This document shows positions 18,030 to 26,367 of a stretch of 64,000 nt of DNA, piece after piece. Numbering within the stretch: position 1 is the stretch's first letter; every line of letters starts with the position of its first letter. The position numbers and the translations under genes were made by a program. The notes below the pieces were generated by a model. The model had not been told where the DNA came from. It did not search any database and saw only the letters and a program-made list of their open reading frames with translations. The DNA comes from Niallia nealsonii (GTDB lineage: Bacteria > Bacillota > Bacilli > Bacillales > Cytobacillaceae), in assembly GCF_002835805.1 (NCBI RefSeq), contig NZ_PISE01000046.1, positions 1 to 64,000 on the forward strand. Direction: 5' to 3'.

Positions 18030-18069
18030 AAAAGAACAAGATAGTTTCCTCTTTCAACTTCCTCTTGTT
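18030..18069 (-). terminator. Second terminator-like hairpin after spoVE
   Basis: AACAAGA (18035-18041) / TCTTGTT (18063-18069), with a purine-rich loop; on the minus strand followed by CTTTTTTA. It lies about 60 bases beyond the first spoVE terminator, so it might end a separate short transcript or act as backup. Confidence 0.4.
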
Positions 18070-18131
18070 AAAGTTTTTAGGCTTTTATTACAAAACTGTC
18101 TTATTTCACATCTTTTTGTAATGGCCAAGAC

Positions 18132-18172
18132 AAAAAAGATGCTTCTATATACTTTTCCATAGAAACATCTTT
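18132..18172 (-). terminator. Terminator of spoVE
   Basis: Stem AAAGATG-c-TTCTAT (18135-18148) / ATAGAA-a-CATCTTT (18159-18172), T run TTTTTT on the minus strand, 17 bases after the spoVE stop. Confidence 0.85.
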
Positions 18173-18188
18173 AATATATATAGTCAAC

Positions 18189-19289
18189 TTAGTACCTGGA
18201 ATATCTACTGACATTCAGCAGTATTCCGATCGCGATAAGCATAAGGGTTAAAGAAGAACCTCCATAGCTTAAAAAAGGCAGGGTGATTCCAGTTACTGGC
18301 ATTAATCCAGATACTACCCCTATATTAATCATTACTTGAATAGCTACCATTGCAATAATTCCTACCGCTAAAAAACTGCCAAATAAATCTTGTGCTCCCA
18401 GTGAAATACGGATTCCTCGCCATAATAACAAAGCAAAAAGCAATAGAATTAATGATCCTCCAATAAAACCTAGCTCTTCCGAAAGAATGGCAAAAATAAA
18501 ATCAGTTTGCGGCTCAGGCAAATAAAAGAATTTTTGTCTGCTTTCTCCGAGCCCTAAACCAAATAATCCGCCAGGACCAATCGCATAAAGAGACTGGATA
18601 ATTTGAAATCCGCTCCCAAGTGGATCAGACCAAGGATCAAGGAATGAAGTAATCCTTTTCATCCGGTATGGCGCACTTGCCACAAGGCCAACAAACCCCG
18701 CCAGTCCAATTAATCCTAATATGACAAAATGGCGAATTCGTGCCCCTGCAATAAAAATCATTACAACACTTGTCCCGACCATAACAGTACCTGTTCCTAA
18801 ATCAGGCTGCATCATAATCATGCCAAATGCTAAAAATACAATACCTAAGGCTGGAAGCAATCCTCTTTTAAAAGAAGTAATATTTTTTTGATTGTCCGAT
18901 AAAAATTTAGCCAAAAAAGCAATCATTGCTATTTTCATAAACTCTGAAGGCTGAATGGAAAATGCTCCTACTCCAATCCAGCTTCTTGACCCATTTCGTA
19001 CATTCCCGATGCCTGGAATCAATACTAGCACTAATAAAACAAAACATACAATCACCATCACTTTTGCATAAGTTCGCCATGTCCAATAATCTACATTCAT
19101 AATAAAGAACATGGCCACAATTCCAACACCTGCAAAAAGCATCTGTCTTTTCGCAAAGAAAAAGGAGTCGTCGAATTTATAGTCTGCCCATATAGCACTA
19201 GCGCTGTACACCATAATTAATCCAATCGCAAGCAATGTAAATGTGATAATGATTAAAATTATATCTGGAGTCGTTTTTTTTGTCGGCAC
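18189..19289 (-). CDS. spoVE: Stage V sporulation protein SpoVE (SEDS glycosyltransferase)
   Basis: FtsW/RodA-family polytopic protein that polymerises cortex peptidoglycan with SpoVD. The 366-residue product has about ten membrane segments and the SEDS landmarks VYSASAIWADYKFDDS, NGSRSWIGVGAFSIQPSEF, QPDLGTGTVMVG and the C-terminal LPFLSYGGSSL. Sequence is closer to SpoVE than to FtsW; the true ftsW lies near 49 kb. I chose GTG 19289: it follows GAGGTG by 8 bases and gives MPTKKTTPD, matching the SpoVE N-terminus. The upstream ATG at 19328 has no such support. In B. subtilis murG follows; here it does not. Confidence 0.95.
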   Translation of the reverse strand: MPTKKTTPDIILIIITFTLLAIGLIMVYSASAIWADYKFDDSFFFAKRQMLFAGVGIVAMFFIMNVDYWTWRTYAKVMVIVCFVLLVLVLIPGIGNVRNGSRSWIGVGAFSIQPSEFMKIAMIAFLAKFLSDNQKNITSFKRGLLPALGIVFLAFGMIMMQPDLGTGTVMVGTSVVMIFIAGARIRHFVILGLIGLAGFVGLVASAPYRMKRITSFLDPWSDPLGSGFQIIQSLYAIGPGGLFGLGLGESRQKFFYLPEPQTDFIFAILSEELGFIGGSLILLLFALLLWRGIRISLGAQDLFGSFLAVGIIAMVAIQVMINIGVVSGLMPVTGITLPFLSYGGSSLTLMLIAIGILLNVSRYSRY

Positions 19290-19468
19290 TTTTTCCACAC
19301 CTCGAGCTGCAAGTATTAGGGCTTGCAATAGACTTGATTCTTCCTTTTATAAATGCGTCAAGTTATTTAGAAAAAACGCTATTCTTTATAACTTCGCTTT
19401 ATAAAAGAAAGGCAAGTTTATCAATCGTGGTGTACATTCATATCTTATGTAGGTAGCAAAACAAGCCC

Positions 19469-20821
19469 TTATTTAAGCTTATGCACCGCATTTATAAAAA
19501 TGTCTCCTCTTACCTCAAAAGTTTTATATTGATCCCAACTTGCACACGCTGGAGAAAGAAGAATGACATCCCCTTGTTCAGAAAAGTCAAAGGCTGCTGG
19601 TACTGCTTTTTCCACATTATCGACACGTTGGATGTTTTTTATTCCAGCCATCTTTCCTAAGCGCTCCATCTTTTCGGCTGTCTCGCCAAATGTGATCATT
19701 GCTTTTACATTTTTTAAAGCAGGCAATAGTTCATCGAATTCATTGCCTCGATCCAAACCCCCTGCAAGCAAAATAGTTGGCGCACTGAATGCTGCTAAAG
19801 CATTTTTTGTTGCCAATATATTGGTTGCTTTTGAATCATTGTAAAATCTGCGCCCTTTTATTTCGCCAATATATTGGAGGCGGTGCTTAACCCCTTCAAA
19901 CGTATTTAACACAGCAATAATGCTTTCATTTTTTGCTCCAGTTAATTTTGCTGCAGCCACAGATGATAATATATTTTCTAAATTATGAGCGCCTGGCAGC
20001 ACAATATCTTTTACGTCCATTATTTTTTCATCATGGAAATAAATGCTTCCATCTTTTACAAATGCCCCAAGTTTTAATTCACGTTGGGCTGAAAAAGGAA
20101 TAATCGTTGCTTTGGAGCGGCGAGCAATATCCATTACTGCCTCCTGTTCGATATTAACAATTAAATAATCTGCTTCCTCTTGGTTTTTAGTGATATAGCC
20201 TTTTGCTTTTGCATATTCTTCACGAGTTCCATGATAATCTAAATGCGCATCATAAATATTAGTGATGATTGCAATCTTCGGCTTAAATTGATCGATACCC
20301 ATTAATTGGAAAGAAGATAACTCAATGACAATATTATTATCTTTTTCTGCCATTTGTGCAACATCTGATGCAACTGTACCAATATTCCCTGCAATAAGAG
20401 GTTTTTTATTGTCCTCTTCTAACATATTAAATAAAAGCGTTGTAGTAGTTGTTTTTCCGTTTGAACCAGTGATCGCCAAAAACGGCGCTTCTGAAACACA
20501 GTAAGCAAGCTCCACTTCTGTTATAATCGGAATACCTTTTTCCATTGCTCTTTGTATCATTGGATTATGATAAGGAATCCCTGGATTTTTCACAATTAAT
20601 TGAAATCCTTCATCTAATAACTCAATGGGATGGCTTCCGCAAATAACTGTAATGCCTTGTTCAAGCAACTCTTGCGCTTCTGGATTTTCATTTAGTGGTT
20701 TACTGTCATTTACCGTTACAAACGCTCCTAATTTATGAAGCAGGCTTGCAGCACTAACCCCACTTTTTGCTAAACCAAGCACTAATACTTTCTTATGATG
20801 ATAATCCTTAATTTGTTTCAT
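19469..20821 (-). CDS. murD: UDP-N-acetylmuramoylalanine--D-glutamate ligase
   Basis: Cytoplasmic ATP-dependent ligase adding D-Glu to UDP-MurNAc-L-Ala. The 450-residue product has a Rossmann-like N-domain (VLVLGLAKSG), the ATP loop TGSNGKTTT at 118-126, IELSSFQLMG, YDAHLDYHG and the C-domain sequences YNDSKATN and LLSPACASWDQY. The ATG abuts the mraY stop with no gap, so translation is coupled. Confidence 0.98.
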   Translation of the reverse strand: MKQIKDYHHKKVLVLGLAKSGVSAASLLHKLGAFVTVNDSKPLNENPEAQELLEQGITVICGSHPIELLDEGFQLIVKNPGIPYHNPMIQRAMEKGIPIITEVELAYCVSEAPFLAITGSNGKTTTTTLLFNMLEEDNKKPLIAGNIGTVASDVAQMAEKDNNIVIELSSFQLMGIDQFKPKIAIITNIYDAHLDYHGTREEYAKAKGYITKNQEEADYLIVNIEQEAVMDIARRSKATIIPFSAQRELKLGAFVKDGSIYFHDEKIMDVKDIVLPGAHNLENILSSVAAAKLTGAKNESIIAVLNTFEGVKHRLQYIGEIKGRRFYNDSKATNILATKNALAAFSAPTILLAGGLDRGNEFDELLPALKNVKAMITFGETAEKMERLGKMAGIKNIQRVDNVEKAVPAAFDFSEQGDVILLSPACASWDQYKTFEVRGDIFINAVHKLK

Positions 20822-21796
20822 TTATAACCACACCTCGATATAGATTCCTAAAGCCGCAAACAATAAACCAACACTCCAAAATGTAACAACTACTCGCCAT
20901 TCAGACCAGCCGACAAGTTCATAGTGATGGTGGAGGGGACTCATTCTAAAAATTCTTCTGCCAGTCGATTTAAAAGAAATAACTTGCAAAATAACGGAAA
21001 GTGTTTCGATAACAAACACACCGCCAATTAAGATAAGGATGATTTCTAATTTTGTCAGAATAGCAATAGCAGCAATCGCTCCTCCTAATGCCAAGGAACC
21101 AGTATCTCCCATAAATACCTTTGCTGGATGAGCGTTAAATACTAAAAATCCTAATACAGCTCCAACAATGGAAACAGCAAAAATACTGATTTCATATTGG
21201 GACTGACTCCATGCAAGTACAGCAAATGCTCCAAAACTAATTGCGGCAGTTCCGGAAACTAAACCATCGAGTCCGTCGGTTAAGTTGACAGCATTAGAAA
21301 ATCCAACTAGCCAAAAGATGATAAACAACACATAAAAAAAGCCAAGATCAATCGACTTATCCACAAATGGAATAGATACTGCTGTAGAAAATTCTGTTTG
21401 CTTTAGCACAAAATATACAACAACTGAAATAATAATTTGTCCAAGGAGCTTTTGCTTAGATGTTAACCCTAGGTTACGTTTCATTACTACTTTAATAAAA
21501 TCATCTAAAAATCCTAATAAACCAAAACCTAATAAAACAAATAAAAGAATAAAAGTTTTACTTGTTGGCTCCGAAAACTTTCCTGTCATCACCAATGTTG
21601 TGATCGTAACAGATAAAAGAATCATTAACCCACCCATCGTTGGTGTTCCTGATTTTTTTTGATGGGATTTTGGTCCTTCCTCTCTAATACTTTGTCCGAA
21701 TTTTAATCTTCTCAAGAAAGGAATAAAAATTGGAGACAATAGCACTGTTATTAAAAAGCCTAATATAATCGTAAAAAAGATCACTTGCTCCAACAT
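20822..21796 (-). CDS. mraY: Phospho-N-acetylmuramoyl-pentapeptide transferase
   Basis: Integral membrane enzyme making lipid I from UDP-MurNAc-pentapeptide and undecaprenyl phosphate. The 324 residues form about ten membrane segments. Signature stretches are [54 protein letters not shown] and the SPLHHHYEL histidine motif. ATG 21796 is chosen because AAAGGAGGGG lies 6 bases ahead and MLEQVIFFT matches the family start. It begins one base after the stop of the small Mur-ligase-like ORF. Confidence 0.98.
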   Translation of the reverse strand: MLEQVIFFTIILGFLITVLLSPIFIPFLRRLKFGQSIREEGPKSHQKKSGTPTMGGLMILLSVTITTLVMTGKFSEPTSKTFILLFVLLGFGLLGFLDDFIKVVMKRNLGLTSKQKLLGQIIISVVVYFVLKQTEFSTAVSIPFVDKSIDLGFFYVLFIIFWLVGFSNAVNLTDGLDGLVSGTAAISFGAFAVLAWSQSQYEISIFAVSIVGAVLGFLVFNAHPAKVFMGDTGSLALGGAIAAIAILTKLEIILILIGGVFVIETLSVILQVISFKSTGRRIFRMSPLHHHYELVGWSEWRVVVTFWSVGLLFAALGIYIEVWL

Positions 21797-21797
21797 T

Positions 21798-22238
21798 TTA
21801 TTCCCCTCCTTTCTGTTCTGGTTCATTTTCCAGCCATTTAGCCATTACCGATACATCATATGTTTCAAGTACTGTATTCAGACTTGTTTCTTTTTTGTAA
21901 ATAAATTTTGTATGTACACTACTTTGTGTTTGTACGTTTTCTCTCATTAATTCAATCATTTTAATTAAGCCTTTCTTTATATCTTTAGTATAAAATATAG
22001 GGAAATGATTTGGTGTATAGGATGGTATCCCTTTTCCCGCTTCCCAAATAGCGCCAATTGCTCCGTTGGCAATGGCTTCTTGCAATGAACCTGATGAGTT
22101 GTCATAAAAAGGCACAAAAAGCCCTTTTGGCTGTACAACATCGGCATAAAAAGAAACGGTATGAAACATCATTGTTTCCTCTTTAAATCCTTTTGCATCT
22201 GAAATTGCTTCATTTATAAGCTTATAAGACAATGTCAT
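21798..22238 (-). CDS. Stand-alone Mur ligase N-terminal domain-like protein
   Basis: A 146-residue product between murE and mraY. Its ATG overlaps the murE stop (ATGA), and its stop is one base before the mraY start, so it is clearly a working member of the operon. Residues about 33-105 align by eye with the UDP-binding N-domain of MurE/MurF: PKGLFVPF matches [21 protein letters not shown] matches [13 protein letters not shown], and [17 protein letters not shown] matches [17 protein letters not shown]. No GTNGKT ATP loop or C-domain follows. It sits where murF lies in many dcw clusters, so it may be a shortened murF relative or a regulator of precursor enzymes. This assignment is inferred. 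Confidence 0.75.
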   Translation of the reverse strand: MTLSYKLINEAISDAKGFKEETMMFHTVSFYADVVQPKGLFVPFYDNSSGSLQEAIANGAIGAIWEAGKGIPSYTPNHFPIFYTKDIKKGLIKMIELMRENVQTQSSVHTKFIYKKETSLNTVLETYDVSVMAKWLENEPEQKGGE

Positions 22239-23701
22239 TTTTTTTGCTCCTCAATGGCTTCTTTCGCTACTAGTCTATCATCAAAATCAAGAACCTTTGA
22301 ACCAATTAGCTGGTATGTTTCATGGCCTTTCCCAGCAATTAAAATAACATCCCCTTCTTTTGCTTGCTCCACCGCATAAAAAATCGCTTCTTTTCGATCT
22401 TCTATTAATGTATACTTTTCGCCTCGCACACCTTCTTCCATATCATTTAAAATTTGCGCTGGATCCTCACTTCTTGGATTATCGCTCGTAAAAATAGCAT
22501 GTTTAGCATGTTCACAGGCTATTTTTGCCATTAGCGGCCGTTTCGTTTTATCGCGGTCTCCCCCACAGCCCACTATTACATAAATATCCTTTTTGGCAAA
22601 CTCTTTTACTGTTTTCAACGCATTCTCAAGGCTATCTGGTGTATGGGAATAATCAACGATAACAGCAAAATTTTGCCCGTTATAGACTGCTTCAAACCTT
22701 CCAGATACCCCTTCTACATGTTCGATAGCTTTTATTATGACACTTACTGGTATACGAATAGCTATTCCTGCTGCAATACTTGCAAGGGCATTGTATACAT
22801 TAAATTTGCCGATCATTTTGATCGAAACAGGAAATTCTCCAAATGGTGTCTCCAATTGAAAAGTTGTTCCTAGAGCATGAATTTGAATATTTTTTGCTCT
22901 AATATCTGCTTCATTGTCAATTCCATATGTTAAAACAAGGGCAGCTGTTTGCTGTTCGTACTCCTTGCTTACCGGATCATCACTGTTAAGAATAGCATAC
23001 TTCGGTTTTTCTTGGGAAAAAGTGTTTCCGAGTCTTGTAAACAACAACCCTTTTGCTCGTTTATATTCTTCCATTGTGTCATGAAAATCCAAATGATCTT
23101 GGGAAAGATTGGTAAAAACTGCCACATCATAGTCGCAACCGTGTACCCTTCCTTCCACTAAAGCATGGGAAGATACTTCCATTACAGCCGTATCTACCTC
23201 TCGTTCTACCATTTGATGAAAAATCTTTTGCAATGTCACCGGTTCAGGTGTTGTATTTTTTGTTTCTTGGATTTCATCATTTATTTTTGTATACATCGTA
23301 CCAATAATGCCAGTCTTTTGATTTGCTTCTTTTAGTATAGCTTCGACTAGATGACTAGTTGTTGTTTTTCCATTTGTGCCTGTAATGCCGATTAATTGCA
23401 AGTTTTGGGTCGGATGTTCGTAAAAAGCATCCGCTAAAATGCTGCTTGCTTTTTTCGTATCTTTTACTATAATCACAGGAATAGGCAAATCTAATGGTTT
23501 TTCTGCCACAATAGCTGCTGCACCTGCTTCATATGCATTTTGGGCAAAATAATGTCCATCTACTGTAAATCCTTTAATGCATATAAACAGACTTCCCTTT
23601 TTCACTTTACGATTATCATTTTCAATTGATACTATTTCGATATCTTCCCCATCATATAATGTGTATGGGTGAAGACTTTCGATTAACTTTTTTAATTGCA
23701 T
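22235..23701 (-). CDS. murE: UDP-MurNAc-tripeptide synthetase (meso-diaminopimelate adding)
   Basis: Adds the third amino acid to UDP-MurNAc-L-Ala-D-Glu. The 488-residue product has the N-domain [16 protein letters not shown], the ATP loop TGTNGKTTT (107-115), [12 protein letters not shown] with the metal-site region, and DNPR near residue 410, which marks meso-DAP specificity. I chose ATG 23701 (after AGAGGAA, 11 bases) because it matches the family N-terminus; 58 upstream in-frame codons look non-coding. It is coupled to the small Mur-like ORF by a 4-base overlap. Confidence 0.97.
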   Translation of the reverse strand: MQLKKLIESLHPYTLYDGEDIEIVSIENDNRKVKKGSLFICIKGFTVDGHYFAQNAYEAGAAAIVAEKPLDLPIPVIIVKDTKKASSILADAFYEHPTQNLQLIGITGTNGKTTTSHLVEAILKEANQKTGIIGTMYTKINDEIQETKNTTPEPVTLQKIFHQMVEREVDTAVMEVSSHALVEGRVHGCDYDVAVFTNLSQDHLDFHDTMEEYKRAKGLLFTRLGNTFSQEKPKYAILNSDDPVSKEYEQQTAALVLTYGIDNEADIRAKNIQIHALGTTFQLETPFGEFPVSIKMIGKFNVYNALASIAAGIAIRIPVSVIIKAIEHVEGVSGRFEAVYNGQNFAVIVDYSHTPDSLENALKTVKEFAKKDIYVIVGCGGDRDKTKRPLMAKIACEHAKHAIFTSDNPRSEDPAQILNDMEEGVRGEKYTLIEDRKEAIFYAVEQAKEGDVILIAGKGHETYQLIGSKVLDFDDRLVAKEAIEEQKK

Positions 23702-24172
23702 GTTTGTTGATTCCTCTTTTCTCTCACTTTCGTATGTAAAGTTAAAACACTCATAAATAGTAGTCCCCACATCAAGACATTCAAACCCCAGGTTCGGATT
23801 CACTGTACTAATAAGTTTAATTGGTACAGTTCTATATATTATATCAAAAGATAACAATGTGCCCGAACAAAACATACATTAGCGTTTTTTATTTTACATG
23901 ATTGTTGACAATTACGCTATGTTCATTATTATTTTCCCATTTTTGAAAAAACATCTTTTCACTTCCCATTTCCCCACTTTTTAATCTATTTGTTTCTCTT
24001 ATAAAACTATTCTACTTAAGCAAGAGATTCCTACATCTAGCTTTATAAATCAATCCCTCTCTAACAAAAAAAACGATTTATGTATGTTATCTTGTCTAAC
24101 AAAAAAGAACCTTCTTATATTTTCTAACATGCCCATTTTTTTAAGACAATCGTCCTAATTTTATTTCTAAGA
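23702..24172 (-). promoter_or_regulatory. murE leader with candidate promoter and hairpin
   Basis: The roughly 470-base gap between spoVD and murE has on the minus strand an extended -10 sequence TGATATAAT (23838-23846) without a good -35. Just downstream is a perfect 7-bp stem ACTGTAC (23802-23808) / GTACAGT (23824-23830). I see no open frame of interest and no T-box or known riboswitch. The long leader could carry regulation. Confidence 0.4.
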
Positions 24173-24199
24173 AAAAAGAGCGGTGCAAATTCCGCTCTT
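24173..24199 (-). terminator. Terminator of spoVD
   Basis: AAGAGCGG (24176-24183) / CCGCTCTT (24192-24199), followed on the minus strand by TTTTTTC. It overlaps the spoVD stop codon. Confidence 0.8.
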
Positions 24200-26111
24200 A
24201 ATCATTATAGTATATACGTATCGTAGAACCTTCTGCTACTTTTGCTCCAGGTTTTGGAGATTGTTTAATAACCGTATCTCCACTTCCACTAGAGTCAATT
24301 TTTAAATTCAGAAAAATTTCACTCACTTCTTTTTTTGAAATTCCTACTAAATCTGGGACTTCAATTAACGGGGTATCTGGGTATTTATATTCCTTTTCAA
24401 TTTGGTTTTTCTGTTCCTTTACTCCTAATGCCCGCAAACTATCTCCCATTATTTTCCCGACAATCGGAGCCGCAACCGTACCACCAAACTGCACTGTTCC
24501 TTTTGGATTATCGACTGCAACATAAACGACAAGTTTTGGATCATTTGCCGGGGCAAATCCAATAAAAGAAACGATAAAATTATTTTCTAAATATTTGCCT
24601 CCAGAAGCCTTTTGAGCAGTACCTGTTTTCCCTCCAACTCTGTATCCTTCAACAAAGGCTTTCCCCCCAGTCCCTTGTGCGACAACACTTTCCAATGCTT
24701 CTCTAATTTTTTTCGATGTCGCCTTGGAAATGACTTTTCGTTTTGCTATAGGTTGTTTCTCCATAATTACTTCCCCTGTTTTGGGATCAATTAATTTCTT
24801 AGCGACATACGGTGTATATAATGTACCGCCATTAATAGCTGCTGATAAGGCGGTAACTTGTTGAATAGGTGTAACTGCAACCCCCTGCCCAAAGGCGGTT
24901 GTTGCTTGCTCAACAGGACCAACTCGATCTATATTAAATAATATGCCTTTTGATTCTCCTTGAAGATCAATGCCTGTTTTTTCTCCGAAACCGAAATTGC
25001 GGATATAATTAAATAGTTTTTCCTTGCCCAAACGTTCTCCTAGTTCTACAAATCCAGGGTTACAGGAGTTTTGAACTACTTCTAAAAAACTTTGAGAGCC
25101 ATGTCCTCCCCGCTTCCAGCATTTTAATCTTGCTCCCCCTACTTCCACAGAACCTGAATCAAAGAAGCGATCTTTTTCTAAATCGACTTTTCCTTCTTCC
25201 AATGCCGCTGCCAATGTAATAATTTTAAAGGTTGACCCTGGCTCATAAGCACTCCAGATTGGCAAATTTCGGTTATATACCTCAGATGAAACATTTTTGA
25301 AGTCAGCAGGATCAAAACCTGGTCTGCTCGACATTCCTAAGATCTCTCCTGTATTTGGATCCATTGCAATAGCAATAAGCGAGTCTGGATTATACGTTTG
25401 TTCCGCAATATCAAGCTCTCTTTCGATGATAGTCTGCACTTTTGTATCAATTGTAAGTTCTAAATTATTACCATTTTCAGGTGCTTCATAGTCATCTGCC
25501 ATATCATTCATTCTTTGACCTTTTGCATCAGAATAGTATTGTACAGAGCCTTTTTTCCCCTTTAATTCATCATCATATTCTAATTCCAATCCGATTAATC
25601 CCTGATTATCAATTCCAGCAAATCCGAGTACATGAGATAAATAGTTGCCGAAAGGATAAGATCTTTTCGAATCTTCTCCAATATAAACTCCTTCTATATC
25701 AAGTGCTCGTACTTTTTTTGCTTTCGCATGGGTGATTTTTCTGCCTTCTGGAAGACGAACACTCATCTCTTTTTTGATTAATTGTTTATAAATGCTTTCC
25801 TTGTCCCCTTCTAACACATCTGCTAATTTTTCCGCTGCATCTGCGGGATCTTTTATTTGCCTAGGCACAATATAGACAGTTGGTGCACTAATATTCGTTG
25901 CTAATGCTACACCATTTCGATCCACTATTTCTCCCCGCTCTGGTTCAAACTGGATTTGCCTGCTCCATAAACTTTTTGCTTTTTCTGTTAATTCTTCTCC
26001 ACGAAAAAATTGAACATAAGCTAATCGTAAATCAATAATAAAAAATATTGTTATACCGGCTATTAATGCTATCATCAACCGTTTTCGCACGGTAACATTG
26101 GATACACGCAT
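24198..26111 (-). CDS. spoVD: Stage V sporulation protein D (class B PBP)
   Basis: Transpeptidase that cross-links cortex peptidoglycan with SpoVE in the mother cell. The 637-residue product starts MRVSNVTVRKRLM, has one membrane segment (about 11-32), a dimerisation domain with FEPERGEIVDRNG, and the transpeptidase motifs STFK (in YEPGSTFKI), SCN (in QNSCNPGF) and KTG (in GGKTGTAQK). A single C-terminal PASTA domain runs from about 575 to 637. It closely follows the B. subtilis protein throughout. A separate terminator and a Spo0A-box-like site upstream set it apart from pbpB. Confidence 0.97.
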   Translation of the reverse strand: MRVSNVTVRKRLMIALIAGITIFFIIDLRLAYVQFFRGEELTEKAKSLWSRQIQFEPERGEIVDRNGVALATNISAPTVYIVPRQIKDPADAAEKLADVLEGDKESIYKQLIKKEMSVRLPEGRKITHAKAKKVRALDIEGVYIGEDSKRSYPFGNYLSHVLGFAGIDNQGLIGLELEYDDELKGKKGSVQYYSDAKGQRMNDMADDYEAPENGNNLELTIDTKVQTIIERELDIAEQTYNPDSLIAIAMDPNTGEILGMSSRPGFDPADFKNVSSEVYNRNLPIWSAYEPGSTFKIITLAAALEEGKVDLEKDRFFDSGSVEVGGARLKCWKRGGHGSQSFLEVVQNSCNPGFVELGERLGKEKLFNYIRNFGFGEKTGIDLQGESKGILFNIDRVGPVEQATTAFGQGVAVTPIQQVTALSAAINGGTLYTPYVAKKLIDPKTGEVIMEKQPIAKRKVISKATSKKIREALESVVAQGTGGKAFVEGYRVGGKTGTAQKASGGKYLENNFIVSFIGFAPANDPKLVVYVAVDNPKGTVQFGGTVAAPIVGKIMGDSLRALGVKEQKNQIEKEYKYPDTPLIEVPDLVGISKKEVSEIFLNLKIDSSGSGDTVIKQSPKPGAKVAEGSTIRIYYND

Positions 26112-26302
26112 AAATGAAAGAACCCTCCCTCTTTAAATGGCTCCCTTCAATATATGCTTGTACTACTAGTAATAGAACACTACCTTCTATAATACAAGGA
26201 AAAGCACTCCCTTTGGTTCGATTTCTTTTAATTTTGCTTTGAGTTCCTCCTCCTTTCGTTCTATTTTCTAACCTTTTGGTTCATTTTTTACAATAGCTAT
26301 TT

Positions 26303-26312
26303 TTCGACAAAA
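26303..26312. promoter_or_regulatory. Perfect Spo0A box upstream of spoVD
   Basis: The minus strand reads TTTTGTCGAA, 10 of 10 to the TTTTGTCRAA consensus, in the spoVD-pbpB gap about 190 bases before the spoVD start. Binding is inferred; chance occurrence of a 10-mer in an AT-rich gap is possible. Confidence 0.45.
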
Positions 26313-26324
26313 ATCAACATGTAA

Positions 26325-26366
26325 AAAAGCTGCAAAACAATAAAGAGTTATTGTTTTGCAGCTTTT
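26325..26366 (-). terminator. Terminator of the mraZ-rsmH-ftsL-pbpB operon
   Basis: Nineteen-bp inverted repeat AAAAGCTGCAAAACAATAA (26325-26343) / TTATTGTTTTGCAGCTTTT (26348-26366), with TTTTTTAC on the minus strand; two bases past the pbpB stop. Confidence 0.9.
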
Positions 26367-26367
26367 G

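Larger units (their letters stand above)
17604..18188. other. Gap between spoVE and divIB where murG-murB are missing
   Basis: No coding frame of interest in 585 bases. On the minus strand I see the spoVE terminator, a second terminator-like hairpin, an imperfect inverted repeat AGAAGAG-GATAG / CTATC-TCTTCT (17971-18021) and a possible extended -10 promoter for divIB. No stretch resembles MurG or MurB remnants. Confidence 0.7.
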
